Source: Aphrocallistes beatrix (taxonomy: Eukaryota; Porifera; Hexactinellida; Sceptrulophora; Aphrocallistidae). Taken from it: DNA of 64,000 nt. The DNA lies in the NCBI GenBank assembly GCA_963281255.1, contig OY725489.1:5456523-5520522 (forward strand). The letters run 5' to 3'. The translations under genes were made by a program, and so were the position numbers. Positions 21,816 through 32,021 of this stretch are shown here, one piece after another. Numbering within the stretch: position 1 is the first letter of the stretch; each line of letters starts with the position of its first letter. Under the pieces are notes generated by a model. It saw only the letters and a list, made by a program, of their open reading frames with translations, searched no databases and had not been told where the DNA came from.

Positions 21816-22787
21816 CTATTTGCAGGAGGAGCATGAGCAAGCGCTTGAAAAAACTGAGCTGGGATGCTCCGAGTGGTTGGGCGAGCCCATGGTTAGGGCT
21901 GCATATGTGTCACGAAACTGAGTACGGAGGGTGGCCGGAAGTTGTGCAACGAATTGATCCAAACTCATTCCTCGACTTTTACCCTCGAGGTTGTGGGTAT
22001 ACTTTTTGGCGGTAGTGGTGAGTATGAGTGCTGTGGTAAGGCAGCGAGGGCATGGGAGAGGGGTGGGTTGGAGTTTGGCCGTTTGAGGTACGTTCTTGGG
22101 CTTCGGCTTGATTTGCTGTCGCGGACCGGTAGAAGCGGCCTGGCAGTATGACTTGGGACCGGCTGAGCCGTCTGTGTCCTTTATCACGAAATTAGGGTTC
22201 GTTAGAAGGCGGGGTATCAGTAAACGGAGAATCAGCAGTTTGTAAAGCGTATGGGGATTTTCATCACAACGCATATGAGTGAGGGCGTGATAGGCCTCAG
22301 CGTCTACACTTGGGTGCAGTAGGAGAGGGGTCGATGAATTTGGATATTCGGTAATTAGGAAGAGAAGTCCAAATGCGCTGAGCTGAGTACGATAGTGCTC
22401 ATTGGGACACGTGTAAGCGAATTTGGCTGGTACGGGGGTTTCTGCTACATGGTGCAGGCCGGCAGTGAGAAGGTCAATATAGAAGGACACGACCGATTGA
22501 GGGACACTTTTGATAAGCGTCTTGGCAGCTTGAGATTGAGCTAAAGCGTCCATTGGGAGGGTTGTGGGGAGAGTCACTTTTCCTCCTTCGCGCCTTTTGA
22601 GATTGCATAACGAGAGGGGTTGTCCAGAGGTGAATACTTGGATAAGATAGTCATGTAGTACCGACAAAGAGGGCACTAATCCGGAGGCGACCGACTGTTG
22701 GGCGAGAAGCTGCGGGTCGGAGCCAGACGTCATCTCTGAATCATCAATAACAGGGATCGGATCCGAAGAGGTAGGAGCAAAGGCCAT
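21816..22787 (-). CDS. Unrecognised 323-aa ORF, possibly foreign
   Basis: An open frame from ATG at 22787 to TAG. Its base composition is much more GC-rich than its surroundings. N terminus Ser/Pro-rich and acidic (PIPVIDDSEMTSGSDPQ), a helical middle (SFYIDLLTAGLHH, LYKLLILRLLIPRLL), a basic Pro/Lys linker (QQIKPKPKNVPQTAK) and a C-terminal Cys cluster (SACSCSSCK). No signal peptide or clear membrane span. I do not recognise the family. Size, helical core and basic linker would suit a nucleoprotein of an endogenised RNA virus, but that is only a guess; a transposon-borne or host ORFan protein is equally possible. It looks whole. It lies between 91-bp direct repeats. Confidence 0.5.
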   Translation of the reverse strand: MAFAPTSSDPIPVIDDSEMTSGSDPQLLAQQSVASGLVPSLSVLHDYLIQVFTSGQPLSLCNLKRREGGKVTLPTTLPMDALAQSQAAKTLIKSVPQSVVSFYIDLLTAGLHHVAETPVPAKFAYTCPNEHYRTQLSAFGLLFLITEYPNSSTPLLLHPSVDAEAYHALTHMRCDENPHTLYKLLILRLLIPRLLTNPNFVIKDTDGSAGPKSYCQAASTGPRQQIKPKPKNVPQTAKLQPTPLPCPRCLTTALILTTTAKKYTHNLEGKSRGMSLDQFVAQLPATLRTQFRDTYAALTMGSPNHSEHPSSVFSSACSCSSCK

Positions 22788-22881
22788 AGGTATGGATTGC
22801 TGAACTTACCGTAAATATGTAACGAAAAAGAGATTCGAATAACAGAAGTGAAATTTATTAAGCAATACATGGGTACAATGC

Positions 22882-22972
22882 TTTCGACTTATATCTCATC
22901 AGAATATAATAATTATGGGTAAATAATAAAGTTTCTCTTGAGTTGCGTCATCACGAAATGATCTTAATTAAT
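22882..22972 (+). repeat. 91-bp direct repeat, right copy
   Basis: Matches 21676-21766 base for base as read by eye, again followed by (TA)n. The bases just outside (AATGC on the left) differ from the left copy. Confidence 0.9.
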
Positions 22973-22989
22973 ATATATATATATATATA

Positions 22990-23200
22990 TATATACTGTG
23001 TATCTTTAACGAATTGATTGAAATTGACAAATTTGGTGATCTTTCGTGCGATATCGATTTAACAATAGGACAGACGTATTTAGAGATGCTATTTCTCTTA
23101 TAATTAATCAATGTGGCCCCAGGCTCCAAAGCCCGTCTTCTTCGGACACCATATGTCCGCCAACCACGCAGTGCAACCAAACGAATGTTTAGTAATTTAC
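22990..23200 (+). mobile_element. HINE with internal deletion beside the right Helentron
   Basis: TTTAACGAATTGATTGAA joins directly to ATTGACAAATTTGGTGATC, skipping about 300 bp of body. It then runs to the decayed hairpin end TTCGGACACCATATGTCCGC and GTGCAACCAAACGAATG. The left Helentron has the same decayed end (GTGCAAGCAAAGGAATG) at the mirrored place. Confidence 0.75.
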
Positions 23201-23316
23201 CATTTTAGTTGTAGAATTTTAAACATGAAATATTTCGCGCAAGCAATTACGTAATCATAGCATAATTAGTGCCATTCCTATTAGGCCTATTCTATTTACT
23301 TCAATATAAGCGAATA

Positions 23317-23644
23317 CAGTACACCCTCGATAGTCCGAACCTCGCCAATCCGAACCCTCGCTAATCCGAACAATTCATTTTTAAAATCCGAACACCCAAA
23401 ATAAAATTTTATTCGCCTCTATGCTTTGAATAAACGTTTACTTAAATCTACCAATGAGATTGAGAAACCTCGTTAAATAAGCAATCATAGCGAAATAATA
23501 TCCTTGATATTCTAACAATGCAAATTTATTATAATTAATGCCCCATTGAATTAGTGTCATTTCACTAATCGGAACAAATTCACTAATCCGAACGATTTTT
23601 TCGAACATTGGAACAGAGCTGTTCGGATTAGCGAGGGTGTACTG
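23317..23644. mobile_element. pogo/Tigger-type MITE
   Basis: Ends CAGTACACCCTCGATAGTCC and CAGTACACCCTCGCTAATCC (complement) inside a TA duplication at 23315 and 23645; 328 bp, no coding capacity. The mirrored site near the left Helentron lacks it and reads GAATACATTTGAG, a filled versus empty pair. It entered only the right flank. Confidence 0.9.
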
Positions 23645-23909
23645 TACTTTGAATTTCTTTTGTCCTAATATATTTCTGATTCCAAATTAGAATATGCCTA
23701 AACTGAACTAACGTGGGCGCCAAACCCGTAAAAGTGGCACTATAGCTGAGAGAGTGAGGAAAGTTCAAGACAAAGAAACTCCTCAAGAGCGACTCCTTCC
23801 CCAGCAACATGACCGTGAACGGAATATGCTGCGTTTGAGAGTCCTAACCCCCAAGTCCAAAGGGAGGCGTCTTCAAAAATGCAAGAAATAAGATCGCACT
23901 CGAATTCAC

Positions 23910-24650
23910 TTGAAAAAAGAGACGCCTACCGGGAGAAGAACCCACCTGAGAGATTTAGTTGAACGGCAGGGTTCCCGGTTGCGAGCTGAGACTCCGACGA
24001 AGAGAGTTGCACGCTGCCTTGATCTGAGTCAGCGCCAGGCTTCCCGCTTAGATGGTGAGACGGAGGACGCTCGCCAAGTCCGTATTCTAGACCTGCGAGA
24101 TCTTCAGGCTTTCCGCTTAGACGGTGAGACGGAGGACGCTCGCCAAGTTCGTCTCTTAGACCAGAGGGATCGACAGGCCTGGAAGATAGCCTATGAAACG
24201 GAAGAGCAAGCCAGCTCACGTCAGAAGTACCAGGCTAAGTTGTATGCTAAGAGAGTTAAATCTCGCATTGCCCATAATTTTGCTAGGTCAATTATTGCCA
24301 CCGAAGTTCCTGATAGTATTGTCGACGAGCATTCAGGTGGCAGTATCACATACAGCTGCTCCGTGTGTCAGGCAAAATTCTGGGCGGGTGAGAAGCTCTC
24401 AGGCTGTACTAAATCCTGTTATAAGTTCTCCTTATGTTGTGGGGAGGGCAAAGTTGTTCTACTTCCTGCGGCTCCACACCCTGAACTGTTGATGCACCTG
24501 CTAACGGCTACAGACCCGCGGGGAAGAGCGTTTAGAGAACAGATCAGAGCATACAACAACGCTCTTGCATTCGCTTCTCTTGGAGCGAACCTCGATAAGG
24601 GTCTGGCTAATGCTAAGCGGGGAGTGTACACATTTCGTATACAGGAGTGA
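23910..24650 (+). pseudogene. Helentron N-terminal region (right copy)
   Basis: Same 246-residue translation as the left copy: three 23-residue charged repeats and the CSVC...CTKSC...CC zinc-binding cluster, stopping after FRIQE. No coding difference between copies. Confidence 0.8.
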
Positions 24651-24856
24651 TGTACCATCGTATCGGACGGTTGATGCCTAACGATCTACATTCAGGACGG
24701 AACCGCTGATGCCGAAGTAGCGAACCGTGAGCGCCAACTTGGAGATGCTGTGCTCCCCGAGCTAAAAGTATTGTAGCATATGCTGCATGAGGTTAATCCT
24801 TATGTGGCATTTTTTAGACAGGGACTAGATCTGATGCGAGAGCAGGGGGAGCTGAC

Positions 24857-26296
24857 GTGAGAATGGTGATAAAAGCAGACGGGTGTCCAGATTCTCGACG
24901 TTATAACGCTCCCACTGCTCAGGAAATAGCTGTCATTCTCCCGAATGACGGTTATGGAGAAGAGGTCGCCAGCAGGGATATAGTGCTGTACGCGCGGAAG
25001 GGCGGTCTACAGCACATTACAGAGACTCACCGTGCGTACGATACACTGCAGTATGTCCTACTATTCCCGCTTGGTGAAGACGGCTGGCATCTCAACATTC
25101 CTCACTCGAAAGGGAGAGGAAATGTCACAGCTATGGAGTATTATGCATACCGACTGATGGTACGGAGCTGCTTGAGTCCTCTACACCTGAGTGGTAGACT
25201 TTTCCATCAGTATGCTGTGGATGCATACGCCAAGATAGAGCAGCAGCGTCTGAACTACATCAGGACCAATCAGAAGAAGATTCGTGTGGATCTTTACTGT
25301 GGATTGGCTGATGCAGTCGCTGCGGGTGACGTAAACTCCAGGGAGTTGGGACGTAAGATAGTGCTTCCCTCTTCCTATACTGGCTCTCCTCGGCAGATGT
25401 TCGAGCTGTACCAGGATGCAATGAGTATAGTCCGGAAATATGGTAGGCCAGACTATTTCATTACATTTACATGTAATCCGCAATGAGAGGAGATTACGTC
25501 CGCTCTCATATTAGATCAGAAAGCGTCTGAATGCCCTGCCCTGATTTAGTGGTTAGTCTTTAGATTGAAGTTGAGAGAATTGATTTCGGATCTTATGAAT
25601 AAACACATATTGGGCAAACACCTTGCTCATGATTATACTATTGAATTCCAAAAGAGATGTCTTCCTCACGCGAACATTCTGATTATTCTATTGGATCATG
25701 ATAAGTCCAGGGAACCGTGTGAGTATGATAGAATTGTGTGCGCTGAGCTCCTTGACCCGGTTCTCCAACCTCGACTGCACGCTATCGTTAAACGCTATAT
25801 GATGCACGGTGCATGTGGTGTAGCCAATAAGTGCGTTCCCTGTTTAAAAGACGGGAAATGCTCTAAGAGATTCCCAAAGGCATTTTCAGCAGTTACTACA
25901 ACGTCTGAAGATGGCTACCCATTATATCGTCGTAGAAACGACGACCGTGCTGTTAATGTGGGTGGGACACGCTTGGATAATAGATAGGTTGTACCCTACA
26001 ATCCATTTTTATTGTTGAAGTTTAATGCTCATATTAACGTGGAGATCTGTAGTAGTACAGTGAGTGCAGTTAAATATCTATACAAATACGTTTATAAAGG
26101 ACACGACCGAGCTATTGTAGAATTTAAGTCAGGTGGTGAGGAAGCAGAGGCTGCCGGAAAGAAAAAGTGCGTCGATGAAATATCGACTTACTTAGATGCC
26201 CGGTATGTGTCTGCCACTGAAGCGTATTATCGTATCTTTGCGTATGAGCTCCACGCGAATCTGCCACATGTGTTGAGATTAGCTCTGCCATCTTGA
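24857..26296 (+). pseudogene. Helentron Rep region (right copy)
   Basis: Blocks 24857-25486, 25565-25987 and 26012-26296 give the same residues as on the left, including LPHAN in place of the HUH signature, KYLYKYVYKG, and the stops after FTCNPQ and TRLDNR. The one base difference between the arms falls here (26143, GAA versus GAG for Glu). Confidence 0.9.
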
Positions 26297-26470
26297 GAAT
26301 CAGCAGCCAGTTTATTTCCCGGAGCAGGCTGAACTTGATGGTGTGTTGAGCCGACAAAGGCACACCACTTTGACTGGATGGTTTGTTGCAAACCAGGAAT
26401 TCCATTGCGCTAGGGAAGTTACATATACTAATTTCGCCGACGAGTTTGTATGGGATAAATCGATGCGCGA

Positions 26471-26776
26471 ATGGAAGTTGAGAGTGAAGGTGAGCGTTTT
26501 TATCTAAGAATGCTTCTCAACCATGTCACAGGATGTACGAGTTTTCAGGACATCCGTACTCTCGCTGATGGTACTGTCTGTGAAAGCTTTAAGGAGGCCG
26601 CGCGCAGACTTGGATTATCGGAAGATGACACGAAGTTAGATCAGTGTTTGGCAGAAGCGGCTGTTTCTGTGATGCCCCCTCAGATGCGCCAGCTCTTTGT
26701 CACGATCCTCCTATTTAGTGTCCCAACTGGATCCCTTAGCCCTTTGAGAACACCATCAGGCCTCTTCATCTGGTGA
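26471..26776 (+). pseudogene. Helentron Rep-helicase linker (right copy)
   Basis: 101 codons, same as left. Flanked by the same frame changes. Confidence 0.85.
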
Positions 26777-26816
26777 CTTTCTGTGTCGTGCTAAGCGAGA
26801 AGTTCTTGACGTCCAA

Positions 26817-28868
26817 TTGGATGAGCACATTTTAAACTGTGTATTGTTGGATATTGAGAATCGCTTACAGAGACATGGAAAGTCTTTAGAGGATTACCCA
26901 GGTATGCCTGTCCCTAAGCATATGCGTAATTCGTACGAAGAACCCAGAATCATACAGAATGAACTTGATTATTGTGGAAGTGATCTGTTGGAAATGGTGC
27001 GTGTCAATCTGCCAATGCTCAATGCAGACCAACTGAATGTCTTCAACACTGTGATGAAAGCCACTGATGATTCCGCGGTCTATCCTAAGGTGTTCTTCGT
27101 GGACGGACCTGGCGGTACAGGTAAAACGTTCGTTTACAATACGCTGTTAGCCAAGGTCCGTTCTAGGAGAGAGATTGCCCTCGCGATGGCTTCTTCGGGG
27201 ATTGCGGCACTCCTCCTAAATGGTGGCAGGACTGTACATTCGAGAATGAAAGTTCCTCTCTCAACCAATGCACATTCTGCGTGTAGCATTACTAAGCAGA
27301 GTGTGCTTGCCCGTCTCATCCAGCGTGCAAGTTTATTGGTCTGGGATGAGGCTCCAATGTCTCATAAGCATGTTGCTGAATGCATGGATCGAACTCTGAG
27401 AGACCTGTGTTATTGCGATCTACCATTTGGCGGCAAGGTTATGGTATTTGGAGGTGATTTCCGTCAGATTCTGCCTGTAATTAGACGAGGAACCAGAGGT
27501 GATGTTGTATCTGCATGTCCCAACAGATCATCTCTCTGGCGTTATGTTAAGGTTTTAAATTTGACTATTAATATGCGCCTACGAATATTATCTTCTCAGG
27601 ACTCACTTGAAGTGAGTGAGTTCTCCAACCTCTTATTGAGGGTTGGAGAGGGCAGTGAACTCGAAGATGAGGATCACATGATTCACATCGACGACAAGTT
27701 TATTTTCCCGGGAAATGATATTTCTGATTTGGTTTCTTCTGTCTATGGTGACATTGTGAATAATTACCTTGATCAGGATTTCATGAGTCGCCGCATCTTA
27801 ATGTCTCCAAAGAATGAGACAGAAGATGCCATAAACGATTACGTTATGCGATAGATCCCTGGAGATGATCAAACATTTTAAAGTGCAGATTCAGTTGATG
27901 ATATGCAGGCTGCCATATACCCCACGGAGTTCTTGAACTCTCTAAATCCTAATGGTATGCCCCCTCACCGCCTGAAGCTTAAAGAGTTTGCATCTATCAT
28001 TCTCCTGCGGAATCTTGATTCTGCCCAGGGTTTGTGTAATGGCACTCGCTTGACTGTAAGATCGTTTACTAAACTTCTTATAGACGCGGAGGTTGCCACA
28101 GGTATCCATGCGGGGACTCGAGTATTAATTCCTCGCATTCCACTACTTACTCCCTCAGATTCTGGCCTTCCCTTTATCTTAAAGCGAAGACAGTTCCCAG
28201 TACGGCCTGCCTTCTGTATCACAATAAATAAGGGTCAAGGTCAGAGTTTATAGACTGTTGGTATTTTCCTCCCTTCCCCTGAAGCCATATTCAGCCATGG
28301 TCAACTCTATGTGGCTCTTAGTCGCGTTCAGAATCCTAGCGGTTTGAAGATCATGGTTTGTGGAGGACAACAGTCTACTGGAGGAGGAGTATTGGTTAAG
28401 AATGTCGTATATCGCGAGGTTTTTCTAACTCACGTTGAAGAGCCTTCGTCATCTAGCCAGGATTTGATTGATTCATTTTCGATAATATATCGCGTAGATA
28501 ATATATCGTTTGATTCTACTCAGCTGTCACCAGTTCTTTCTTATGCCAAAAAGAGAGTAATCATGGCTGATTCTGAGAGGAAGAGTAAAGTATCAAAAAT
28601 CTTCGAGTTCAGTCAGAGTAGCGTTGTTACATTGGAGGATCCTGAAAACAATGCTTTTCAGAGTAATCGCGTTACATTTGAATCGTCTGATGTTGTTTTC
28701 AATGCAATTATTAGGCATCCAAGTATGACTGGACATTCGGGAATCGCTCTCATTAATAACTTTACTCTCGCAATGCGATATAATCTGGCCCAATCAATCG
28801 GGTTGGAGAATGAAGCGATTTTACCGAATAGAGAAGATATAATGTCGCGTGGCCCTATTTTGCACTAA
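26817..28868 (+). pseudogene. Helentron PIF1-type helicase (right copy)
   Basis: 26817-27854 has GPGGTGKT and LLVWDEAP; 27903-28253 has CITINKGQGQ; 28311-28868 has VALSRVQNPSG. The stops between blocks (after YVMR, after KGQGQSL) are the same codons as in the left copy. Confidence 0.92.
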
Positions 28869-28919
28869 AATCAGTCACTTAAAGCTAGACTGCACAATAA
28901 ATTTGGTCCTCAAATTTAT

Positions 28920-29372
28920 TTGTGTCCAGTGTATGGCGACGGTAACTGTCTCTATCGGACTCTATCTCATGTCATTTTTGGTAGTGAGAGCTCTTATCGT
29001 ATTCTCAAACACAGTCTGATCTCCAAATTTAAGAGCATCCCAGCGCATTTCTATAACGTTATGCGTATATCAGGCATTTTCAGTGATCAGGAACTGATTG
29101 AGCATATGGATCGCGTATCTGTTCTCAATGAGTGGGGTACTAATACTGAATTGAATATGATAGGGGCTTTGGCTCGGATAGATGTAGTGTCAATTAATGC
29201 TACCGACATAGATCCTCAATATTGGAATATCCAGCCAGTTTATATTCATGAACAGCTAGAAGTTCCTTTAGAGTGTGACCCTATTTATGATGGTCGTAAA
29301 TTAGGTGTTTTATTTCACCGGATTCACCATCAGATAGGCATGGAACACTTTGATCCATTCTATAATAGTTAG
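28920..29372 (+). pseudogene. Helentron OTU protease domain (right copy)
   Basis: Same 150 residues: GDGNCLYRTLS with the Cys nucleophile and EHFDPF with the His. It ends 43 bp before the junction with the P-type element. Confidence 0.9.
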
Positions 29373-29415
29373 CTCGATAATTCTACTGACTTTAGTATCC
29401 TACACTGATTATTCC

Positions 29416-30721
29416 TGCAGCTGTCGTTTCATGAAAAACTTTAAGAGCCAAGCTTACGTTTTGACGTTCCAACTTTGATGGCCAACAAGCTTTGGAAGTT
29501 AATTTTGGAGCTATCTTAAGGATCGAGAATTTGGCTGCCTTATACATATTTCCAATATCCTCAAATACAGCCGAACAAATTGGAGGACATATGGAACTAG
29601 TCATACCCATAGGGTTCAGTGTAATGCCAGTAATAGGTATAGAAATTATTAACTGATTGCAAACTGGATTCGTAGCATTAGCTAGTGTTTGAGTACAGTC
29701 GCTAAATCGAGGAAATATAAATGTCTTTTCATAATCTTTCAGATTAAGCCAGTTGTTACGGATAGATTTAATAATATGGACGATATGAAAAAATAATATA
29801 AGATTTCGAGCTGGATTACAAGGGTGTTCAACTTTTGCCTGTAATGTTTTGCCGTCGTGAGAAAATAATTTAAATAAACTAACGTTCAAGGGATAATTGT
29901 CAGTACAAATTGCTTCAACCAATAAATTACAGCTTTCGATATCAATAATAGTGTTTTGAATTATTGGGTAAAGCTCCGTTGCAGAAGAGGACCCGAAGGG
30001 AATTAGCCTTATAATTGTGGAAAATTTTTTCATTAAACTTGAAATCATAATTGCAAAAACAGTAGTTGCAGGGTCTCGTGGGTTTTCAATAGAACCTAAA
30101 ACTCTACCACCTTTGTAACACGAATCACTGCGAATATGAACTTCATCCATTTGCAGTATTACATGGCGCTCTCTGTCAGTAAAATTAGAAGTTATTTCCT
30201 TAAGGATCTTAAAATATTCACCCTCTATGCCCAGAGTATTTTTGATAGAAAGCAAATTTCGCTCGTGCGGTAGTATTAAGCAATTTGATGTTTTAATAAG
30301 ACGGTAACAAGCAGGTGATATACCGTGAATTTTAAGAGAAAGTACTTGTGTTAGAACGTTATACCTTCGATTATTTTTAGAAGCGATTAAATTATTGAGT
30401 TGGCAAATAAAAAACAGTAGTATACTCCTTAATGTATCATGACAATTACTTAGATCATTTAAGTCAGGCTGCTCAAGTGAATCTCCTTCAGTAAGTGTGA
30501 TTGCATTTTCCAACTCCCTGATAGCATTTTGAATATGGATATTAATAGAATATTGAGTGGGAGTTTCATTGACTTGTGAATACCTATCAACTTCGGTTGG
30601 GTCTTGGGATTGCTCTGAACAATTTTTCACGCAATTCTTGATCTTTCGGGAAGTTGAATGAGGTGGTGAATCCAGCTTGACTTTTATAGTTGGATTTACA
30701 ACCAGGCACAATGCAGGCCAT
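29416..30721 (-). pseudogene. P-element transposase with THAP finger, cut at the Helentron edge
   Basis: ATG at 30721 opens MACIVPGCKSNYKSQ...FNFPKDQELREKLFRAIPR, the first half of a THAP zinc finger (C-x4-C here, then the FPKD and IPR signatures). A frame change follows, then a long open frame to the junction. It contains a helical segment, NNRRYNVLTQVLSLK, LQMDEVHIRSD with the first catalytic Asp, CTDNYPLNVSLFKLFS and FHIVHIIKSIRNNWLNLK of the GTP-binding insertion, and LERQNVSLALKVFHETTAA. In the relative at 5950-8165 coding continues past this point; here it ends at the Helentron sequence, so the C-terminal part is missing. The last few codons before the stop come from the Helentron. Confidence 0.88.
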
Positions 30722-30768
30722 GTTAGAGCGAATGTTAGAGCGAAGAAATTCGTGTGAGTATACTTAGG

Positions 30769-32021
30769 TCATTTCAAAAGTAATGATCACTATTGGTTTT
30801 GACAGCTAGTGTATATCGAATGTGCCAATTAATATAATCCAGATAGCATTACCCATTCTCTCCTAATATCTAAAAGAATTTTTAAGATAGCATAAGTATT
30901 TTTCTTATAATCATCATTTCAATCTTGTCAGTTTTGGCTACTTATATATTTATGGCTTCAAAATCGTCAATTATTGAGCTCGAGCAAAGGGCGTATATCA
31001 AGTTTCGTTCACTGCTAAAAGATTCGAACAGGAACATCCACAATGATCTCGTGGAAGTTAGTGGAGATCAAGCACTTGCTTATTCAACGGGTAGAAGATG
31101 GGCTCGACTATTTCGAGAGTGAAGAGACAGCATTGAAGATGAGCCTCGGACTGGTAGGCCTAAATCTGCAACCTGTGAACCCTCAATTGAGTTGGTTGGT
31201 GAATTTCTTCGAAATGACCCTTGCTGCTCTATTGAAGAGATTTCTTAGTATACGGATATCTCAACGGGAAGTATTTACCGCATTCTGAAGGAAGAGAGGA
31301 GTAAGAAAGATTTGCGCTCGGTGGGTGCCGTATTTGCTGTCAGAGGCCCGGATGAAACAGAGGGTAGAATGTTGTGAAAATCTTCTACATTACGAAAGAT
31401 TTTATCCAAGGCGACTCTATGTGATAGTAACCATAGATTAAACTTGGATTTACTATTAACAACCTAAATCCAAGGAAAAATCTAAGTGCTGGCTGCATCC
31501 GGGCGAACCCCGACCTAAAAGACCGCGTCCAGATTTCCGTGCCAAGAAGGTAATGTACGCAATTGCATTTGACGCCTACGGCCCAGTTGCTCAGGTTTGC
31601 GTTCCAAAGGGCCAGAATGTTACTGGAGACTTTTATTGCACTCATGTGCTCGCAGAATCGGCCGAGAACTGGTCCTCGTGGAATAAAACTTCTACATGAT
31701 AATGCCAGTAGCCATAAAACTAAACAAGTCACCGCATATATCAAGGATATAGGGATGAAAACACTGAATCACCCTCCCTATTCCCCTGACCTAAGTCCTT
31801 GTGACTTCTGGTTATTTTCAAAGCTGAAAAGCTCTCTGATAAGGAGTTCACTAGTCGAATGGAGATCGGTATCGTCGTTCATAAGTACCTGAAATCGATC
31901 CCACAGACGGAGTATAAAAAGACATTTCGCTGCTGGGTAGACTGTCTAAAGGAGTGTATTCGCGTCAAGGGAGACTATTTCGAGAATATGTAATTAAATA
32001 ACACATCAGTCGTTGCTTAAC
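30769..32021 (+). mobile_element. mariner (DD34D), copy 1, 3' truncated
   Basis: The 5' end TCATTTCAAAAGTAATGATC is followed at 30952 by MASKSSIIELEQRAYIKFRS, a mariner helix-turn-helix N terminus, and later WARLFRE (stop) RDSIEDEPRTGRP. LLHDNASSHKTKQ and NHPPYSPDLSPCDFWLFSKL hold the second and third Asp, 35 residues apart (DD34D). Several stops and frame changes. Breaks off after GTTGCTTAA at about 32021, where copy 2 continues to its 3' repeat. Its undisturbed AGAATATGTAATTAAAT segment is the empty site for the HINE at 44151. Confidence 0.88.

Larger units (their letters stand above)
23669..29415 (+). mobile_element. Helentron, right copy; arm of inverted repeat
   Basis: Mirror of 9946-15692: all coding blocks, stops and frame changes are the same. 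Its 3' edge at 29415 (GATTATTCC) meets the interior of a P-type transposase, whereas the left copy continues into the 77-bp repeat region. Its 5' side (23200-23668) is homologous to the left flank but visibly diverged and carries the 328-bp MITE. The spacer between arms is 7976 bp. Confidence 0.9.

Noticed and set aside
21676-22972. LTR pair around the 323-codon ORF
   Set aside because: The 91-bp repeats lack TG...CA ends, primer-binding site and polypurine tract, and no gag or pol lies between.
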